Origin: Actinophytocola sp044466355
GTDB lineage: Bacteria > Actinomycetota > Actinomycetes > Mycobacteriales > Pseudonocardiaceae
Length of the DNA: 64,000 bases
Assembly (NCBI RefSeq): GCF_044466355.1
Contig: NZ_JBITMQ010000015.1
Span: 1-64,000 of the forward strand
Reading direction: 5' to 3'
Shown: piece after piece, positions 26,229 through 37,426 of the stretch
Layout of the letters: every line of letters starts with the position of its first letter
How positions within the stretch are numbered: the first letter of the stretch is position 1
The notes under the pieces: generated by a model
Database searches by the model: none
What the model saw: only the letters and a program-made list of their open reading frames with translations
What the model was told of the DNA's origin: nothing
Program-made: the position numbers and the translations under genes

Positions 26229-27173
26229 GTGACCGCCCTCTACGCGCATGCACTGCGGCTGCATCGCGAACACCCGGACACCCCGCTCCCCCAGGACGGC
26301 AAGCCCTACCCGGGCCATGAGCTGCTCCACCGTCGACCGGATCTGAAGGAAGACCCACGGCGCAGAGGCGCCGCCGCGGCAAGGCTTCTCGATGCCCATT
26401 TCGGAGACCCCGCCGCCACACCTGCCGAACTCGCGACCGCCTGCCATGACGTGGCCGTGCCGATCCATCCCAACGACCACATCACCGCCGCCGCGCTTCG
26501 TGCCGAGAAGAAGCGGGTGCGGGCCACCGGGCGCTGGCTGGTCCGGCACGGCACCGACCAGTGCGCGGTCACCATGGGCCTCGCACTGCTGGCCACCGTC
26601 TGGGACGAGGACGACATCCCCCTGATCCAGACCATCGGCCTGCTGTCCGACACCTTCGGCCCGCTGGCCGCCCGTGCGCTGAGGCGGCGATCCGGTGGCG
26701 CCGACGCACTCCGGTGGCTGGCACAGCGGGTCGGCGGCTGGGGAAGGGTGTACGTCGTCGAAGCCCTGTGCGAGGTCGGCCCGTTCCAGCACCGGGAGTG
26801 GTTGTTGCGCAACGCCTGTGACGGCAACTTCCTCAACGGCTACATCGCCGGGACGGTGGCCACCGCCGCACATCTGCACGAAGCGATCACCCGTCCCGGC
26901 GCCGACGCCGCGCTGGTCGACCACACGAGCCGGTTGCTGATCGTGATGAGCGAAGCCGAAGGCATGGGCATGACAGTCGACACGTACCCACCCGCGGACC
27001 TCGTGCTGGCCGCCCACGCCGAGGCGTTGGGCACGCTGCCGCCGACCCCGGACCGGCACCGTGCCGCCACCCGGCTGGCGGACGTGGCCGAGGGGCGGCG
27101 GCCGGAGCCGCTCCGCCAGTACCGGGCGTTGCTGGCACGACCGGACTGGGTCGCGGTCAGCCCGCCGGAGTGA
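26229..27173 (+). CDS. Hypothetical protein, helical repeat-like
   Basis: A 314-residue cytoplasmic protein not recognised by family. It is alanine- and leucine-rich with repeated helices (ALRRRSGGADALRWLAQRVG, REWLLRNACDGNFLNGYIAG), suggesting a HEAT-like solenoid. The GTG start at 26229 overlaps the stop of an 11-codon ORF (ATG 26197, MPDRIEHISPR, TGA 26230-26232). That ORF could be a coupled leader peptide or the true N-terminus separated by a frameshift. The 3' end overlaps the AraC gene by 17 bp, convergently. Confidence 0.75.
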   Translation: MTALYAHALRLHREHPDTPLPQDGKPYPGHELLHRRPDLKEDPRRRGAAAARLLDAHFGDPAATPAELATACHDVAVPIHPNDHITAAALRAEKKRVRATGRWLVRHGTDQCAVTMGLALLATVWDEDDIPLIQTIGLLSDTFGPLAARALRRRSGGADALRWLAQRVGGWGRVYVVEALCEVGPFQHREWLLRNACDGNFLNGYIAGTVATAAHLHEAITRPGADAALVDHTSRLLIVMSEAEGMGMTVDTYPPADLVLAAHAEALGTLPPTPDRHRAATRLADVAEGRRPEPLRQYRALLARPDWVAVSPPE

Positions 27174-28116
27174 GTCGCTTCTTCGCCGCGCCCGGGGACA
27201 CGCCCAGCACCCGTTTGAAGGCCCGCGCGAACGCGGCCTCCGAGCGGTAGCCGAGCTTGCGGGCCAGTTCCGCGGTGGTGGTGCGCCCCTCCTCGAAGGA
27301 GCGCATCGCCACCTGCATCCGCCAGCGCGTCACGTACTGCATCACCGGCTCCCCCACCACCTGCGTGAACCGCGCCGAGAACGCCGAGCGGGACATAGCC
27401 AGCTCCGCCGCCAGCGACGAGACCGTCCACGCGTGGTCCGGGCGGCGGTGGATCAGTGCGAGCGCACGGCCGAGCTGCGGGTCGTGCAGCGCGCCGAGCC
27501 AGCCGGTGCGTGCCGCCGGGTCGGAGTCGAGCCACGCGCGGATGGCCTGGATGACGAGGATGTCCGACAGCCGCGTGATCACCTCCTCGCCGCCGGGGCG
27601 CAGCTCACGCGCCTCGCTCGCCATGAGCCGCAGCAGGCTCGGCATCCAGCTGTCCGGCGCCGCGTCGGCGGCCTCGATGTGCATGGTCTTCGGCAGCACC
27701 TCGATCAGGTGCCGGGCGCCGGGCTGGTCGAACCGGATCGCGCCGCAGATCATGTGCGTCACCTGGCCGCCACCGCCGTGCCGCAGCGTCTCGTAGCGGT
27801 CGCTGACGGGGTCGCGGGGCAGGTCCATGACGTTCGGCGTCGCGACGCCCGGTTCGCTGAGCAATGCGTGGCCCTGCCCGTGCGGGACGAGGAACAGCTC
27901 GTTCTGGCTCATGGTCCGGGTCTCGCCGTCGGCGGTGCGGAGCAGGCAGCGCCCGGCGGTCACGACGTGGAACCACAGGTGGCCCGGCATGGCGGGCATC
28001 GCCATGCCCCACGGCGCGGACATCTCGGTTCGGCAGTAGAACGCGCCGTTCATGCGCAGCAGGTGCAGTGCCTCACCGAGCGGGTCGGTGGGTGCCCACG
28101 GGTCGAAGCCCTTCAT
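27157..28116 (-). CDS. AraC-family transcriptional regulator
   Basis: A 319-residue regulator. An N-terminal cupin-type (AraC_binding_2/cupin_6) domain spans residues 10-190. A C-terminal double HTH follows (WTVSSLAAELAMSRSAFSAR, then TTAELARKLGYRSEAAFARA and FKRVLGVSPGAAKK). The start ATG at 28116 is chosen because the cupin begins within 15 residues. The NAD(P)-binding gene lies divergently 136 nt away and is the likely target, as in many AraC/NmrA pairs. Confidence 0.92.
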   Translation of the reverse strand: MKGFDPWAPTDPLGEALHLLRMNGAFYCRTEMSAPWGMAMPAMPGHLWFHVVTAGRCLLRTADGETRTMSQNELFLVPHGQGHALLSEPGVATPNVMDLPRDPVSDRYETLRHGGGGQVTHMICGAIRFDQPGARHLIEVLPKTMHIEAADAAPDSWMPSLLRLMASEARELRPGGEEVITRLSDILVIQAIRAWLDSDPAARTGWLGALHDPQLGRALALIHRRPDHAWTVSSLAAELAMSRSAFSARFTQVVGEPVMQYVTRWRMQVAMRSFEEGRTTTAELARKLGYRSEAAFARAFKRVLGVSPGAAKKRLTPAG

Positions 28117-28252
28117 GCCGTCAACTATCCCCGCTGTCGCATCGACCATCCAAGAAGCCTGGACGAATGGGCAGGAAATGGCGTCGGACAGTCATGGATT
28201 CGCCAAGCCTGCCGTGGTCTGCTGGATGTACTGCAGACCGAGGAGGAACATC

Positions 28253-29080
28253 GTGAACACACTGATACTGGGCGCCAACGGCAAGACCGGACGACGGGTC
28301 GCGGAGCGCCTGACCACACGCGGCGTGCCGGTGCGACGGGGCACCAGGGCGGGCGCGCCGCCGTTCGACTGGGAGCGACCCGACACGTGGGCACCGGTGC
28401 TGGCAGGCGTCGACGCGGTGTACGTGTCGTACTTCCCCGACCTCGCTGTGCCGGGCGCGGTGGACGCGATCCGCGAGCTGACCGGTCTGGCGGAGAAGGC
28501 GGGCGTGCGGCGGCTGGTGCTGCTGTCGGGCCGCGGCGAGGCGGAGGCACAGGTCGCGGAGGACGTGGTGCGGGCGGGCAGCGTCGAGTGGACGGTCGTG
28601 CGGTGCGCGTGGTTCAACCAGAACTTCTCGGAGAGCTACCTCCTCGATCCGCTGCTGGCCGGCGACGTGGTGCTGCCCGCGGGTGACGTGACGGAGCCGT
28701 TCGTCGACGCGGACGACATCGCCGACGTGGCGGTGGCCGCGCTGACCGAACCGGGACACGGCGGCAGGACGTACGAGATGACCGGCCCCCGCCTGCTGAC
28801 GTTCGCGGACGCGGTGGCGGAGATCGCCGAGGCGACCGGCAGGCCGCTGACCTACCGGCGGATGGACCTCGACGAGTACGTCACCGCCGCCACCGGGGAC
28901 GGGCTGCCCTCGGACGTCGCGGAACTGCTCGGCTACCTGTTCGGCGAGGTGCTGGACGGCAGGAACGCGTGGGTCGGCGACGGCGTTGAGCAGGCGCTGG
29001 GCCGCCCGGCGAAGGACTTCGCCACGTTCGCCCGCGAGAACCGTGCCGTGTGGCTGCCCGCCGCTCAGCTCGCGAGGTAG
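28253..29080 (+). CDS. NmrA-like NAD(P)-binding reductase
   Basis: A 275-residue atypical short-chain dehydrogenase. The Rossmann motif LILGANGKTGRRVAERL is at the N-terminus, and RLVLLSGRGEAEAQ and VRCAWFNQNFSESY follow as in NmrA/HSCARG-like and NAD(P)H:quinone-type proteins. The GTG at 28253 has an AGGAGGA site 5 nt upstream. It could be a redox sensor or a reductase; the substrate is unknown. It is divergent from the AraC regulator. Confidence 0.85.
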   Translation: MNTLILGANGKTGRRVAERLTTRGVPVRRGTRAGAPPFDWERPDTWAPVLAGVDAVYVSYFPDLAVPGAVDAIRELTGLAEKAGVRRLVLLSGRGEAEAQVAEDVVRAGSVEWTVVRCAWFNQNFSESYLLDPLLAGDVVLPAGDVTEPFVDADDIADVAVAALTEPGHGGRTYEMTGPRLLTFADAVAEIAEATGRPLTYRRMDLDEYVTAATGDGLPSDVAELLGYLFGEVLDGRNAWVGDGVEQALGRPAKDFATFARENRAVWLPAAQLAR

Positions 29081-29508
29081 GCGCGGAGTCCGCGCTGGCC
29101 ACGCCACATCATGAGGGCGTGGTTGGCGCGGAAGACGGGCCGCCCGACCGGCGCGAGGGCACGGAGCAGCGGCTTGGTGACGGCGACCCGCTGCGTGATC
29201 GCGAGCAGCGCCCCGGCCCGGTGGGCGGCGACCTCACCCTGGACGTAGCCCTCGAGGTCACCGGTCATGTCGACCCGCATCCGGCCCGCGGTCTCGTCCT
29301 CGACGGCCCGGTGCAGCCGGAACCGGAGGCTGTAGGGCAGGACCGAGCGGCAGGTGACCTCGGCGGTGTCGTCGTCGACCCGGGTGACGGCCCGGATGTC
29401 GGGCCACCAGTCGGGGTAGCAGGCGAGGTCCACGAGGGCGGAGTAGAGCCGCCCGGTGGGGACGCGGACGGACCAGACGCTGCGGAACCAGTAGTCGTTG
29501 AGCGTCAC
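29065..29508 (-). CDS. SRPBCC-family (START-like) protein
   Basis: A 147-residue polyketide cyclase/dehydrase-like protein with the START-fold features TGRLYSALVDLACYPDWWPD near residue 18 and the beta-strand RYSL-type CRSVLPYSLRFRL. Such proteins bind hydrophobic ligands. The GTG at 29508 is chosen because homology starts immediately. Its 3' end overlaps the NmrA-like gene by 16 bp, convergently. Confidence 0.8.
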   Translation of the reverse strand: MTLNDYWFRSVWSVRVPTGRLYSALVDLACYPDWWPDIRAVTRVDDDTAEVTCRSVLPYSLRFRLHRAVEDETAGRMRVDMTGDLEGYVQGEVAAHRAGALLAITQRVAVTKPLLRALAPVGRPVFRANHALMMWRGQRGLRAYLAS

Positions 29509-29549
29509 AGGTCGAGTATGCCGGGGCCGGCGCCCACTAGGGTTCTGCC

Positions 29550-30425
29550 ATGGCGAAGTGGACGTTGGCCGACCTGCCGCCCCAGAACGACCGCACGGTG
29601 ATCGTGACGGGTGCCAACAGCGGCATCGGCCGGGAGGCGGCATCGGCCTTCGCCGCGGCGGGCGCGCGGGTGATCCTGGCCTGCCGCAACGTCGACAAGG
29701 GCAACGCGGCCGCCGCGACCATGGCGGACACCGTCGAGGTGCGGGCACTGGACCTGGCGAACCTGGCGTCGGTGCGGGAGTTCGCGAAGTCGGTCGACGA
29801 GCCGGTGGACGTCCTGGTCAACAACGCCGGCGTGATGGCGATCCCGCACCGCCGCACCGCCGACGGGTTCGAGATGCAGGTCGGCACCAACCACCTCGGG
29901 CACTTCGCGCTGACCGGGCTGCTGCTCGACCGCGTCACGGACCGGGTGGTGACCGTGTCCAGCACGATGCACTGGTTCGGCCGGGTGGACGTGACCGACC
30001 TGAACTGGGAGCGCCGCCGGTACCAGCGCTGGCTCGCCTACAACCAGTCGAAGCTCGCGAACCTGCTGTTCACGTACGAACTGGCCCGCCGCCTGACCGC
30101 AGCGGGCTCGCCGCTGAAGGCACACGCCGCGCACCCGGGCTACGCGTCGACGAACCTCCAGTCCCACACGGAAACGCTGATGGACACGATCATGGGGCTG
30201 GGCAACCGTCTGGTGGCCCAGAGCGCGGCCATGGGCGCCCTGCCGACCCTGTACGCGGCGACGGTGGACCTGCCGAACGGCTCCTTCGCGGGGCCGGGCG
30301 GCATCACGACACAGCACGGTTACCCGAAGGTGGTCCCGTCGAGCAGGGCGTCACGCGACGAGGAGAAGGCGGGTGCCCTGTGGACCCTGTCGGAGAAGCT
30401 GACGGACGTGACCTTCACGTTCTGA
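29550..30425 (+). CDS. Short-chain dehydrogenase/reductase
   Basis: A 291-residue classical SDR. It shows the cofactor motif VTGANSGIGREAA near residue 21, VNNAGVMAIP near residue 90, the catalytic Ser in VVTVSSTMHWFG and the YxxxK in AYNQSKLANLLF near residue 166. The sequence resembles retinol-dehydrogenase-like and WW-domain-oxidoreductase-like SDRs. The substrate is unknown. Confidence 0.92.
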   Translation: MAKWTLADLPPQNDRTVIVTGANSGIGREAASAFAAAGARVILACRNVDKGNAAAATMADTVEVRALDLANLASVREFAKSVDEPVDVLVNNAGVMAIPHRRTADGFEMQVGTNHLGHFALTGLLLDRVTDRVVTVSSTMHWFGRVDVTDLNWERRRYQRWLAYNQSKLANLLFTYELARRLTAAGSPLKAHAAHPGYASTNLQSHTETLMDTIMGLGNRLVAQSAAMGALPTLYAATVDLPNGSFAGPGGITTQHGYPKVVPSSRASRDEEKAGALWTLSEKLTDVTFTF

Positions 30426-30431
30426 GCGACC

Positions 30432-33284
<2,853 letters not shown>

Positions 33285-33462
33285 TGAAGTCCCTTCGAAG
33301 TATCAGTTCTTGCTGGTCACGGGGCGGTTCGAGACCGTCGGCCGTGGCCGGGGGCCATGCTAGGACAGGGCACCGACAATTTCCGGTTCGCTCGGTGACT
33401 ACCGGTCAACTGCCGCGCTCACCTACGCTGGAGTAACCAGGTCTGCCACCGAACACGCGGGG

Positions 33463-34266
33463 ATGGGCGGTATGAGCATCTCACCTGAAGCATCCATCGG
33501 ACAGAACGACGTACCCGCACAGCGGCGCGCCGACGAACGGTCGGCGGCGCGACGCGCGGTGCGCCTGCTTCCCTTGGTGCGACAGGCGACGGAAAGACTC
33601 GACCACGTTGTCGCGGGGCTCGGCGAGGACACCATCCACCGGCCGAGCGGGCTGCCCGGCTGGTCGAGGGCCCACGTCGTGACCCACCTCGCCCGCAACG
33701 CCGATGGGCTGGTCAATCTCTTGACCTGGGCACGCACCGGCGTCGAGCATCCAATGTACGCCAGCAACGCCGACCGCGACGCGGACATCGAGGAGGGCGC
33801 GGGCCGGCTCGCCCAGGTCCTGGTCGAGGACCTCCGCGCGGCCTGCGACCGGTTCATGGTCGCCGCGACGGGCATGCCGGAGCTGGCGTGGTCCGCCTCC
33901 GTGACGGCGCGCCTCCCGATCCCGTTCCCGGCGGCCAACATCCCGTCGATGCGCCTGCACGAGCTGTGGGTGCACATGGTCGACCTCGACGCGGGCGTCA
34001 CGTTCGCCGACGTGCCGGACGAGCACCTGGAACACCTCGTCGCCGAGGCCGTCACCAGGCACATCAACCGGCCCGACGGCAAGCGCGTACGCCTCACCGT
34101 CGAACTGCCGGACGGCCACGAGCGGGTGTGGGACCTCGTGAACGGCCGCGACGAAGACCGCCACGACGTGTCGGGCGGTGCCGCGGCCGCGATCGCGTGG
34201 CTGACGGGCCGCTCCGACGGCGACGGCCTGGACGGCGACGTGCCGATACTGCCCGCGTGGGGCTAG
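33463..34266 (+). CDS. Maleylpyruvate isomerase-family mycothiol-dependent enzyme
   Basis: A 267-residue protein with a DinB/MDMPI N-terminal helical bundle, including GEDTIHRPSGLPGWSRAHVV and THLARNADGLVNLLTWARTG with a metal-binding His. A C-terminal SCP2-like domain follows (MRLHELWVHMVDLDAGV onward). The family uses mycothiol, consistent with an actinomycete. The N-terminus before residue 30 is not conserved, so ATG 33463 or 33472 are both possible. It overlaps the DUF1349 gene by 4 nt, convergently. Confidence 0.85.
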   Translation: MGGMSISPEASIGQNDVPAQRRADERSAARRAVRLLPLVRQATERLDHVVAGLGEDTIHRPSGLPGWSRAHVVTHLARNADGLVNLLTWARTGVEHPMYASNADRDADIEEGAGRLAQVLVEDLRAACDRFMVAATGMPELAWSASVTARLPIPFPAANIPSMRLHELWVHMVDLDAGVTFADVPDEHLEHLVAEAVTRHINRPDGKRVRLTVELPDGHERVWDLVNGRDEDRHDVSGGAAAAIAWLTGRSDGDGLDGDVPILPAWG

Positions 34267-34817
34267 CCCGTCGCGGTGATGGTGATGTTCTCGAACCGTG
34301 TGGTGAACCCCTTCCCGGTCGGTGACGCGCACATCACACCAGCGAGCACCGACAATTCCGGTGGGAAGTAGGCCAGCCGCAGCATCGTCGCAGGTGGGGC
34401 ACCGTTCAGGCCGTACGAGATCGTGACGGTGTCCCCGGTCCGCTCCGCCTTGACCGTGACCGACGCGGCGGGCTCAGCCAGCGCGACGACCGACCAGTCG
34501 GACACCTCGCGGGTCACCACCGCCGAGATCTGCTGCTGCCCGTCGACCAGCTCGACGCCGCTCTTGATCCAGTTCTTCTCGTCGAGCCGGATCGCGATCC
34601 CGGCCTGGTCGAACTGTTCCCGGTAGTCACCCGCGAAGGTGACGGTCAGCACGAAGTCGCCCGCCTGGTCGACACCGAGGACGTGCCCGGTGTCCCGGAC
34701 GAAGCCGTAGTGGGTGGTGCGCCAGAAGTCCGTGTCGGGGTCGGTCGTGACGGTGTCGCCGCCCCACGCCGAAGGCTCGTTGAACCAGCGCCAGCCGCTC
34801 GTGATCAGGTCCTCCAC
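34263..34817 (-). CDS. DUF1349 domain protein (concanavalin A-like fold)
   Basis: A 184-residue protein of the DUF1349 family. It has the N-terminal WRWFNEPSAW, then TDFWRTTHYGFVRDTGH and FDQAGIAIRLDEKNWIKSGV, ending with FPPELSVLAGVMCASPTGKG. The fold is a lectin/glucanase-like beta sandwich. Some members are annotated as regulators of enolase, but no function is established. Confidence 0.85.
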   Translation of the reverse strand: MEDLITSGWRWFNEPSAWGGDTVTTDPDTDFWRTTHYGFVRDTGHVLGVDQAGDFVLTVTFAGDYREQFDQAGIAIRLDEKNWIKSGVELVDGQQQISAVVTREVSDWSVVALAEPAASVTVKAERTGDTVTISYGLNGAPPATMLRLAYFPPELSVLAGVMCASPTGKGFTTRFENITITATG

Positions 34818-34864
34818 GAGGCCATGCTGTCAGCCCGCCCGCGCCAGCCGCTAGGGTCCGTGGC

Positions 34865-35542
34865 GTGGACGTTGTCGAGGAGTACACCGGTCATGTCGAG
34901 CCAGGCGGCCCCGCGTCGCGGCGCACGCTGGACGCGCTGACGATCACCAAGATCTCCGTCGGCCCGATGGACAACAACGCCTACCTGCTCGTGTGCCGCG
35001 GCACGCGCGAGGCGCTGCTGATCGACGCCGCGAACGACCCGGAACGCCTGTCGGACCTCATCGGCCACGGCGACGACCGGCCCACCCTCCGCACCATCGT
35101 GACCACGCACCAGCACGGCGACCACTGGGCCGCCCTGGGCGCGGTCGCGGGCGCCTACGGCGCGGACACGATCGCCCACGAGGCCGACGCCGGTCCGCTG
35201 CCCGTACCCCCGGACCGCTACGTCACCCAGGGCGACACGGTGCCGGTCGGCGACTGCGTGCTGGAGGTCATCCACCTGCGCGGCCACACACCCGGTTCGG
35301 TGGCGCTGCTGTACCGCGACCCGAACGGCCACGGCCACCTCTTCACCGGCGACTCGCTCTTTCCCGGCGGGGTCGGCAAGACCACGTCGCCGGAGAACTT
35401 CACGTCTCTGTTCAACGACGTGAAGTCACGCATCTTCGACAAGCTCCCGGACGACACGTGGTTCTACCCGGGCCACGGCGACGACTCCACCCTCGGCGCC
35501 GAGCGCCCGAAACTCGACGAATGGCGCGAACGCGGCTGGTGA
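34865..35542 (+). CDS. MBL-fold metallohydrolase (glyoxalase II-like)
   Basis: A 225-residue metallo-beta-lactamase-fold enzyme. It has the zinc motif TTHQHGDHWAA near residue 80, the His in LRGHTPGSVALL near residue 141, the bridging Asp in LFTGDSLFPGG near residue 163 and the C-terminal His in WFYPGHGDDS near residue 202. The product might hydrolyse thioesters. Its 3' third is copied twice downstream (85 bp at 35791-35875 and 192 bp at 36691-36882), evidence of a local tandem duplication. Confidence 0.9.
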   Translation: MDVVEEYTGHVEPGGPASRRTLDALTITKISVGPMDNNAYLLVCRGTREALLIDAANDPERLSDLIGHGDDRPTLRTIVTTHQHGDHWAALGAVAGAYGADTIAHEADAGPLPVPPDRYVTQGDTVPVGDCVLEVIHLRGHTPGSVALLYRDPNGHGHLFTGDSLFPGGVGKTTSPENFTSLFNDVKSRIFDKLPDDTWFYPGHGDDSTLGAERPKLDEWRERGW

Positions 35543-35672
35543 ACACCGACGTTCACGTGATTCCGGCGGGCACACTGACCTCATGAGAGGGAAGCGCTCC
35601 GCGAAACAGCCCACCGTGGTCAGCATGCTGGTCGAAACCATGTAGCAGGGCCAAGTCAGCCTCTTGGTCGAG
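35351..35672 (+). repeat. Direct repeat, copy A (MBL 3' end plus start of small gene)
   Basis: This 322-bp segment aligns without gaps to 36691-37012 (offset 1340) with a few substitutions. It covers the last 192 bp of the MBL gene, the 40-nt spacer and the first 90 bp of a small gene. Copies A and C flank the VapBC module. Confidence 0.9.
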
Positions 35673-35760
35673 GCGCCGGCAACCTTCACCCGAAGCCATG
35701 GAGCGAGTGGGACCACTTGCCCCCAACGACGCGCGCTTAGCGGCTCCGCAGAGGGCGCTT
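35583..35760 (+). pseudogene. Decayed copy of the small gene at 36923
   Basis: Starts like the intact copy (RGKRSAKQPTVVSMLV) but codon 20 is TAG where the intact gene has CAG. After 35672 about 211 bp are missing, joining LLVE to the AGNLHPKPWSEWDH region. The deletion is not a multiple of three. Homology fades after about 35730; the end given is approximate. It is clearly non-functional. Confidence 0.85.
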
Positions 35761-35790
35761 GGGCTACGCACGTCACTGCTCCTCCCGGGG

Positions 35791-35875
35791 GTGGTTCTAC
35801 CCCGGCCACGGCGACGACTCCACCCTCGGCACCGAGCGCCCCCAACTCGACGAGTGGCGCGAACGCAGCTGGTAG
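35791..35875 (+). repeat. MBL 3' fragment, copy B
   Basis: This 85-bp piece matches the last codons of the MBL gene (WFYPGHGDDSTLG to the stop, here TAG) with several substitutions. It ends 18 nt before the VapBC operator and is the left scar next to the toxin-antitoxin module. Confidence 0.85.
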
Positions 35876-35893
35876 GGCCGCCTTTACCAAGAC

Positions 35894-35920
35894 GTGCCAC
35901 ACGGTGCCACCGAGTGGCAC
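35894..35920. promoter_or_regulatory. vapBC operator and promoter
   Basis: Three half-sites: GTGCCAC at 35894-35900 and 35904-35910, and the inverted GTGGCAC at 35914-35920, the last two forming a palindrome around CGA. A TATCAT -10-like box follows at 35928-35933, 8 nt before the antitoxin ATG. Autorepression by the antitoxin/toxin complex is expected for this family. Confidence 0.65.
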
Positions 35921-35940
35921 AAGCGCGTATCATGGGCACC

Positions 35941-36207
35941 ATGGCTCAGCCTGAGATCAATCAGCGCGACCTTCGCAGCCGGTCCAAAGAGATCATGGAC
36001 GCCGTCGCGAACGGGCAGTCCTTCACGGTCACTCGCGACGGACATGAAATCGGAGAACTGATTCCGTTGCGTCGGCGCCGACGCTTCGTTGCCCGAGATG
36101 AGTTCACCGCCATGTCACGCAACGCCGCGAGCGTCGACATCAACGCTTTCCGCGCGGACCAGGATGCCGCGGCGGATCAGGAGGTCATCGACCCCTATGA
36201 GCAGTAG
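35941..36207 (+). CDS. vapB: Phd/YefM-type antitoxin
   Basis: An 88-residue antitoxin. The N-terminal fold (INQRDLRSRSKEIMDAVANG, then QSFTVTRDGHEIGELIPL) is typical of Phd/YefM DNA-binding antitoxins. The C-terminal tail (ASVDINAFRADQDAAADQEV) should wrap the toxin. ATG 35941 is chosen; ATG 35932 is also in frame. It overlaps the toxin by 11 nt. Codon use is visibly less GC-biased than that of neighbours, consistent with acquisition. Confidence 0.9.
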   Translation: MAQPEINQRDLRSRSKEIMDAVANGQSFTVTRDGHEIGELIPLRRRRRFVARDEFTAMSRNAASVDINAFRADQDAAADQEVIDPYEQ

Positions 36208-36661
36208 TCCCCATCGCCAGGGCCTCCTCGACACGAACATCCTGATCCTTCGCCGCTGGGTCGATCCAGCCGAGTTGCCGGAGGAGATGGCGATCAGCGC
36301 GATAACGCTCGCCGAACTCTCCGCAGGTCCACACCAAGTGCGACCGAACAGCGAGCAGAACACCTATGACGAACATGCCGAACGCGCCCGGCGCCTTGAC
36401 GTTCTTCAACGTGCCGAGCACGAGTTCGATCCGATCCCATTCGACGTCGAGGCGGCCAGGATCTACGGCCGAGTGACCGCCTCAGTGGTCGCCGTCGGAC
36501 GAAAGCCACGGCGCCGCATCGGCGACCTGATGATCGCCGCAACCGCCATCGCCGAAGAACTTCCTCTGTTCACGACGAATCCCGGTGACTTCGACGGACT
36601 TCACGACCTGCTCACCGTCGTGCCAGTCACCAGGCCCGCTGTACCCCATGAGGGACGCTGA
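36197..36661 (+). CDS. vapC: VapC-type PIN-domain ribonuclease toxin
   Basis: A 154-residue PIN-domain toxin, expected to cleave RNA when freed from its antitoxin. The catalytic acidic residues are visible: Asp in GLLDTNILIL near residue 12, Glu in ITLAELSAG near residue 41, and Asp in RRIGDLMIAATAIAEELPLF near residue 118. The final acidic site is TTNPGDFDGL. It is translationally coupled to vapB and flanked by MBL-derived repeats. Confidence 0.92.
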   Translation: MSSSPHRQGLLDTNILILRRWVDPAELPEEMAISAITLAELSAGPHQVRPNSEQNTYDEHAERARRLDVLQRAEHEFDPIPFDVEAARIYGRVTASVVAVGRKPRRRIGDLMIAATAIAEELPLFTTNPGDFDGLHDLLTVVPVTRPAVPHEGR

Positions 36662-36690
36662 CCATCACCCCGGTTGTTCACCGTCAGTGT

Positions 36691-37012
36691 GACTCGCGGT
36701 TTCCCGGCGGGGTCGGCAAGACCACGTCGCCGGAGAACTTCACGTCCCTGTTCAACGACGTGAAGTCACGCATCTTCGACAAACTCCCGGACGACACGTG
36801 GTTCTACCCGGGCCACGGCGACGACTCCACCCTCGGCACGGAACGCCCGAAACTCGACGAATGGCGCGAACGCGGCTGGTGAACACCGACGTTCACGTGA
36901 TTCCGGCGGGCAGACTGACCTCATGAGAGGGAAGCGCTCCGCGAAACAGCCGACCGTGGTCAGCATGCTGGTCGACACGATGCAGCAGGGCCCGGTCAGC
37001 CTCTTGGTCGAG
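36691..37012 (+). repeat. Direct repeat, copy C
   Basis: The counterpart of 35351-35672. It begins abruptly with GACTCGC 30 nt after the toxin stop and carries a 5'-truncated MBL 3' end (64 codons, no start) followed by the intact small gene. It marks the right border of the VapBC insertion and duplication. Confidence 0.9.
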
Positions 37013-37303
37013 CCCGAGGGCATGGCGTACGAGTTCCCTCCCGCGGAGCGGGTGCTGCTGACGTTCCGTGGACCCAGCTCGATGAAGTTCGAGGTCTCGC
37101 ACGCAGCTGATTGCCTGACAATCTGGCGTCCCGCCGACACGGAAGTGTGGGCAGCGACGCGGCCGGGCGCGTCCGTCGAACAGATTGCCTGGTCGACCAA
37201 TCCTTTTTTCGGGCTCGACAAGGCCGCCGGCAACCTTCACCCGAAGCCATGGAGCGAGTGGGACCACTTGCCCGCAACGCCGCCGCGGCGTGCGCCGCGT
37301 TGA
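36923..37303 (+). CDS. Hypothetical small protein (intact duplicate)
   Basis: A 126-residue protein of unknown function. The middle (PPAERVLLTFRGPSSMKFEV, then DCLTIWRPADTEVWA) predicts a small beta-rich domain, and the arginine/proline-rich end may lie outside it. It is the intact copy of the gene whose decayed version lies at 35583, so it originally stood directly downstream of the MBL gene with a 40-nt spacer. A partner role with the hydrolase is possible but unproven. Confidence 0.6.
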   Translation: MRGKRSAKQPTVVSMLVDTMQQGPVSLLVEPEGMAYEFPPAERVLLTFRGPSSMKFEVSHAADCLTIWRPADTEVWAATRPGASVEQIAWSTNPFFGLDKAAGNLHPKPWSEWDHLPATPPRRAPR

Positions 37304-37426
37304 CACACGCCTGCGCTTCGCCCTGTTCCAGCGCCGCACTCGCGCTCCGGATCGGAGCAGCCGACCGGGCGCGTGAGCGTCCGAAACCTCCAAGACCTCC
37401 GGTTGCGGCCGCGCGACAATCGAGGC

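Noticed and set aside
33285..33330. LexA/SOS box upstream of uvrA (TCGAAGTATCAGTTC)
   Set aside because: It resembles TCGAAC-N4-GTTCGA only partly; the second half-site is shifted by one base and incomplete.
36691..36882. Second MBL hydrolase gene
   Set aside because: Only the last 64 codons are present with no start or zinc-binding HxHxDH motif; it is a duplication fragment.
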